Shown here: piece after piece, positions 61,828-64,000 of the stretch
How the letters are laid out: every line of letters starts with the position of its first letter
Numbering within the stretch: position 1 is the stretch's first letter
DNA from: Saururus chinensis
Lineage: Eukaryota; Streptophyta; Magnoliopsida; Piperales; Saururaceae
Length of the DNA: 64,000 nt
Direction of reading: 5' to 3'
Assembly: GCA_035235625.1 (NCBI GenBank)
Contig: CP141145.1
Coordinates: 41,272,668-41,336,667, forward strand
Position numbers and translations under genes: made by a program
Notes under the pieces: model-generated
What the model was told of the DNA's origin: nothing
Seen by the model: the letters and a program-made list of their open reading frames with translations, nothing else
The model's database searches: none

Positions 61828-62647
61828 TGATGTAATTGATATCCAATTTCCAAATAGTTAACCAAATATATCAGTGTAATAAAATTCTAACATTTGTCAC
61901 TGGAGTATCAATTTTTGAAATACCAGTTTTAATCTGAAAACAACTAAGAGTAATTAGAGAAATTCGATAGCAAAATAGACACAATCCTTAAACTCAGCTC
62001 GTGTTACAGATCTTCACAGCTCAAGTTTATAGAATTCCAAACCATTACATACATGAATTCTCTAATTTGTGAAACAGAAGAGACAAAAACTAAAATTGAT
62101 CTTCACTTAGCTCAAAGGAATAGATCAACTCTGAAGCTTCGGAGCGTACACGCTTCAACCACGAGCTTGAGGATCTCAAACATAGACACCACACTGATCT
62201 CTCCCAAATCTGGTTCAATGGAAGCAAAATGGAGCTCCACTTTCTAGCTTTCAGCAGGAATTTCAAAATAAAAAAAAATCCCTCTCACAATTGGCTTTCT
62301 TCAATTTATAGATGCCCCATTTCACTAATGATTATTGGAATCACTTATCCTTAATCATCGTTAGTTAAGTTCTTGTTTAAAACACTAATTCATAAGAACC
62401 CTTCCTTCAAAGAAGACTACTAACCAAAATAACCACCTCTTTAGTTAGTGTCAAATGACTATATTGTCCATATCCCTACAGCTCATCTTCAATGTATTTT
62501 AACCCCTTCATTAGTAATGGACATAAATACCCCTTTCATTAAAATGTTCATCATACTGTTTGACGAAATGTCTATGAATCCTCCTAGTTTTATATATTTT
62601 CTGAGTTTTTGCACCGAGTTCTTCTTCATCTAATTTAAACTTCATCA
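61828..62647 (-). repeat. 5' LTR of element R
   Basis: 820 bp, TGATGTAATTG...AACTTCATCA on the plus strand. It is uninterrupted and so shows the pre-insertion sequence of F's target (AATGTATTTTAACC). Confidence 0.88.
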
Positions 62648-63354
62648 CCATCTAATATTAATAGTTATATTTTAAAAAATAATCATTACTATTAAATGTC
62701 ACATGTAAGAAAGGAAAAATAAGCTTATGATATTCTTTTCTAAGCTCTCAACAACTTAAATTGAACAAAATAAAATTATTAATATGTAACAAATTTTTTG
62801 TCAAATGTAACTTATAATTAAAATGAAAGAAGTATAGGAAAACTCAAAAATTGAGGGGGGTGAGCTAATTGTCACGTATCCTCATTGAAACATGAAAGAA
62901 GGGTACGGGGGACTTGCTCTTCTTAAATGGAGAAACCCATTGTGTGTGTTTTCTTTTTTAAAACAAAACCCATTATGTTTGCGTTACTAGAATATTGACT
63001 TGGGGATGATGCTTCTAACTTAAGATTTATGTAATTGAGACCAATTATTATAATGGTTTTAGGAACTTGATATTAAAAAGGAAAATAATATTCCTATTTT
63101 ATTTTTTCTAATTTTTATAAAAGTGGGAAAAGTGAATCTAGTGTGACTTACATTTTCTATTTAATGAAACCTCACACAATCACCATTGTTGAGCTCAACG
63201 ACGTACCTCATGAGTCATGACAAGAGTATCATCAGCAACTTAATCCATGACAACAGCTTCGAACCTGCTTGATTCAAAACCCTGGTCAGACTTTGATAAC
63301 CGTGCCTCCAAATGTTGATTTGTACTGATCTGGAACTAATGGAGTACTCTTCAT
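62648..63354 (+). repeat. Duplicated segment, copy 2, right part
   Basis: Matches 30831-31789 with two internal gaps (about 230 bp and about 55 bp missing here) and a small extra stretch near 62660-62700. It stops where the hAT-like end at 63355 begins. Confidence 0.82.
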
Positions 63355-64000
63355 TAGGGCTGCAAGAAATATGGGCAGGCCCGAAACCCGGCCCGACCCG
63401 GCTCAAAATTTTATATAAATGGGCTTTAAAATTTGGTGAATCAAACGGGCCGGGCTTTAAAATTTACAGTTTATAAAATTTTGGGCCGGGCTCGGGCCTG
63501 GGCCAAAATTTCTTAAAAGCCCGGCCCGGCCTGGCCATTTTCAGCCCGTTTAAACCATATGTATTTTAATTGTGCAGTCGTGTTTGTGTCAGTTTGACTG
63601 TTTCGTATCATCGGATAAATGCAGAGCAACCCATTGTCTCAGCCGCTCTGAAGCCCTAATTTCTCGCCGCTCTCCTGCTTCGTCCGTTGTTTCCCTCTTT
63701 TTCAGCCACTGTGCAACCCAGTTTCTCCGCCGCTCCCCTGCTTCGTTTGTCGTCTCCACTCTCCCGCCTCAACAACCTAATTTCTCCGCTGCTCCGGTGC
63801 TCCCCCTGGTTCGTCCGTTGTCTCTTGCATCTTCTACTGCTCAGCACTCAGTAGCCCTAATTTCCCCGCCGCTCTCCTACTTCTTCCGTCATCTCCTGCT
63901 TTCGCCAATTGCTCTCCATTTGTGGGACGGACAGAAGACCTCCGCTTCCACTGCTTTGGTTCTCTTTGTGGGACCGACGAAAGTCGTCAGCTTCGACTGC
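63355..64000 (+). mobile_element. Ac-like hAT element, left end (runs off the window)
   Basis: It begins TAGGGCTGCAAG, like the hAT end at 26112, followed by subterminal GGGCCGGGC motifs in both orientations (63380-63540). The junction interrupts sequence that is continuous in copy 1 (CTCTTCATCCTTTTG at 31782), as expected of an insertion. Copies of CCCTAATTTCTCCGCCGCTC spaced about 60-75 bp apart (63653, 63717, 63774, 63853) follow, resembling the GC-rich leader of some autonomous hAT elements. No transposase is seen before the window ends. Confidence 0.55.

Larger units (their letters stand above)
44452..62647 (-). mobile_element. Element R: Ty3/gypsy retrotransposon, carries element F in its 3' LTR
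   Basis: Minus-strand element with TG...CA LTRs. The 3' LTR is at 44452-45124 plus 56769-56916 (821 bp, split by F), the internal part at 56917-61827, and the 5' LTR at 61828-62647 (820 bp). Flanks CCATT (44447-44451) and CCATC (62648-62652) give a 5-bp target duplication with one change. A degenerate initiator-tRNA-Met primer site follows the 5' LTR. Parts in order on the minus strand are gag (about 61.8-60.6 kb), protease (about 60.4), reverse transcriptase (59.8-59.2), RNase H (58.9-58.6) and integrase (58.1-57.0). No chromodomain was seen. It is broken, with a dozen or more disruptions. The LTRs differ by several percent, so it is clearly older than F. Confidence 0.9.

Overview
The window is nuclear DNA from a flowering plant. 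Its genes have GT-AG introns and belong to plant families (a WRKY factor, a laccase, a SIAMESE-type cell-cycle inhibitor, the INO80 subunit ARP5). The spaces between them are AT-rich and packed with LTR retrotransposons, hAT transposons and MITEs. The species cannot be told from the sequence alone.

Layout. Positions 1-4163 are one copy of a giant, repeat-filled LTR cut by the window edge. Then come a CACTA-like tandem array (4486-5790), a degenerate LTR-like stretch (5785-7222) and a 2.1 kb foldback element with arms of about 870 bp (7390-9472). Four intact host genes follow: a group IIc WRKY factor resembling WRKY49 (11636-13506, minus, 3 exons), ARP5 (19859-28425, minus, 12 exons, 722 aa), a small SMR-type CDK inhibitor (29082-29303, plus) and a LAC17-like laccase (33442-35785, plus, 6 exons, 582 aa). 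A dead LRR receptor kinase fragment lies at 36650-37070 (minus). hAT-type elements with 8-bp target duplications sit beside and inside ARP5.

From 38.2 kb on the DNA is almost all mobile. It begins with a chromovirus fragment and decayed LTR sequence. Then comes a duplicate of the 30.2-31.8 kb segment, split by a nested stack. Element R (Ty3/gypsy, minus, 44452-62647) sits in the duplicate. A related element F (plus, 45125-56763) sits inside R's 3' LTR. A 5.2 kb solo LTR, S (50951-56144), of the same family as the copy at the window start, sits inside F's 3' LTR. Target duplications (CCATT/CCATC, TATTT, ATAAT) fix the order R, then F, then S. At the right edge an Ac-like hAT end (63355 onward) begins exactly where the duplicate stops.

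How the genes relate. ARP5 and the SMR gene are divergent, with 656 bp between their start codons. That interval holds a perfect E2F palindrome, a second E2F-type site, a doubled TGGGCC motif and a TATA box for SMR. One set of S-phase elements may therefore serve a chromatin remodeller subunit and a CDK inhibitor. The WRKY and laccase genes look independent; the laccase carries an AC-type MYB site typical of lignin genes. No wholly new gene system was found. The most unusual items are the giant LTR with its eight tandem arrays, the foldback element and the shared E2F promoter.
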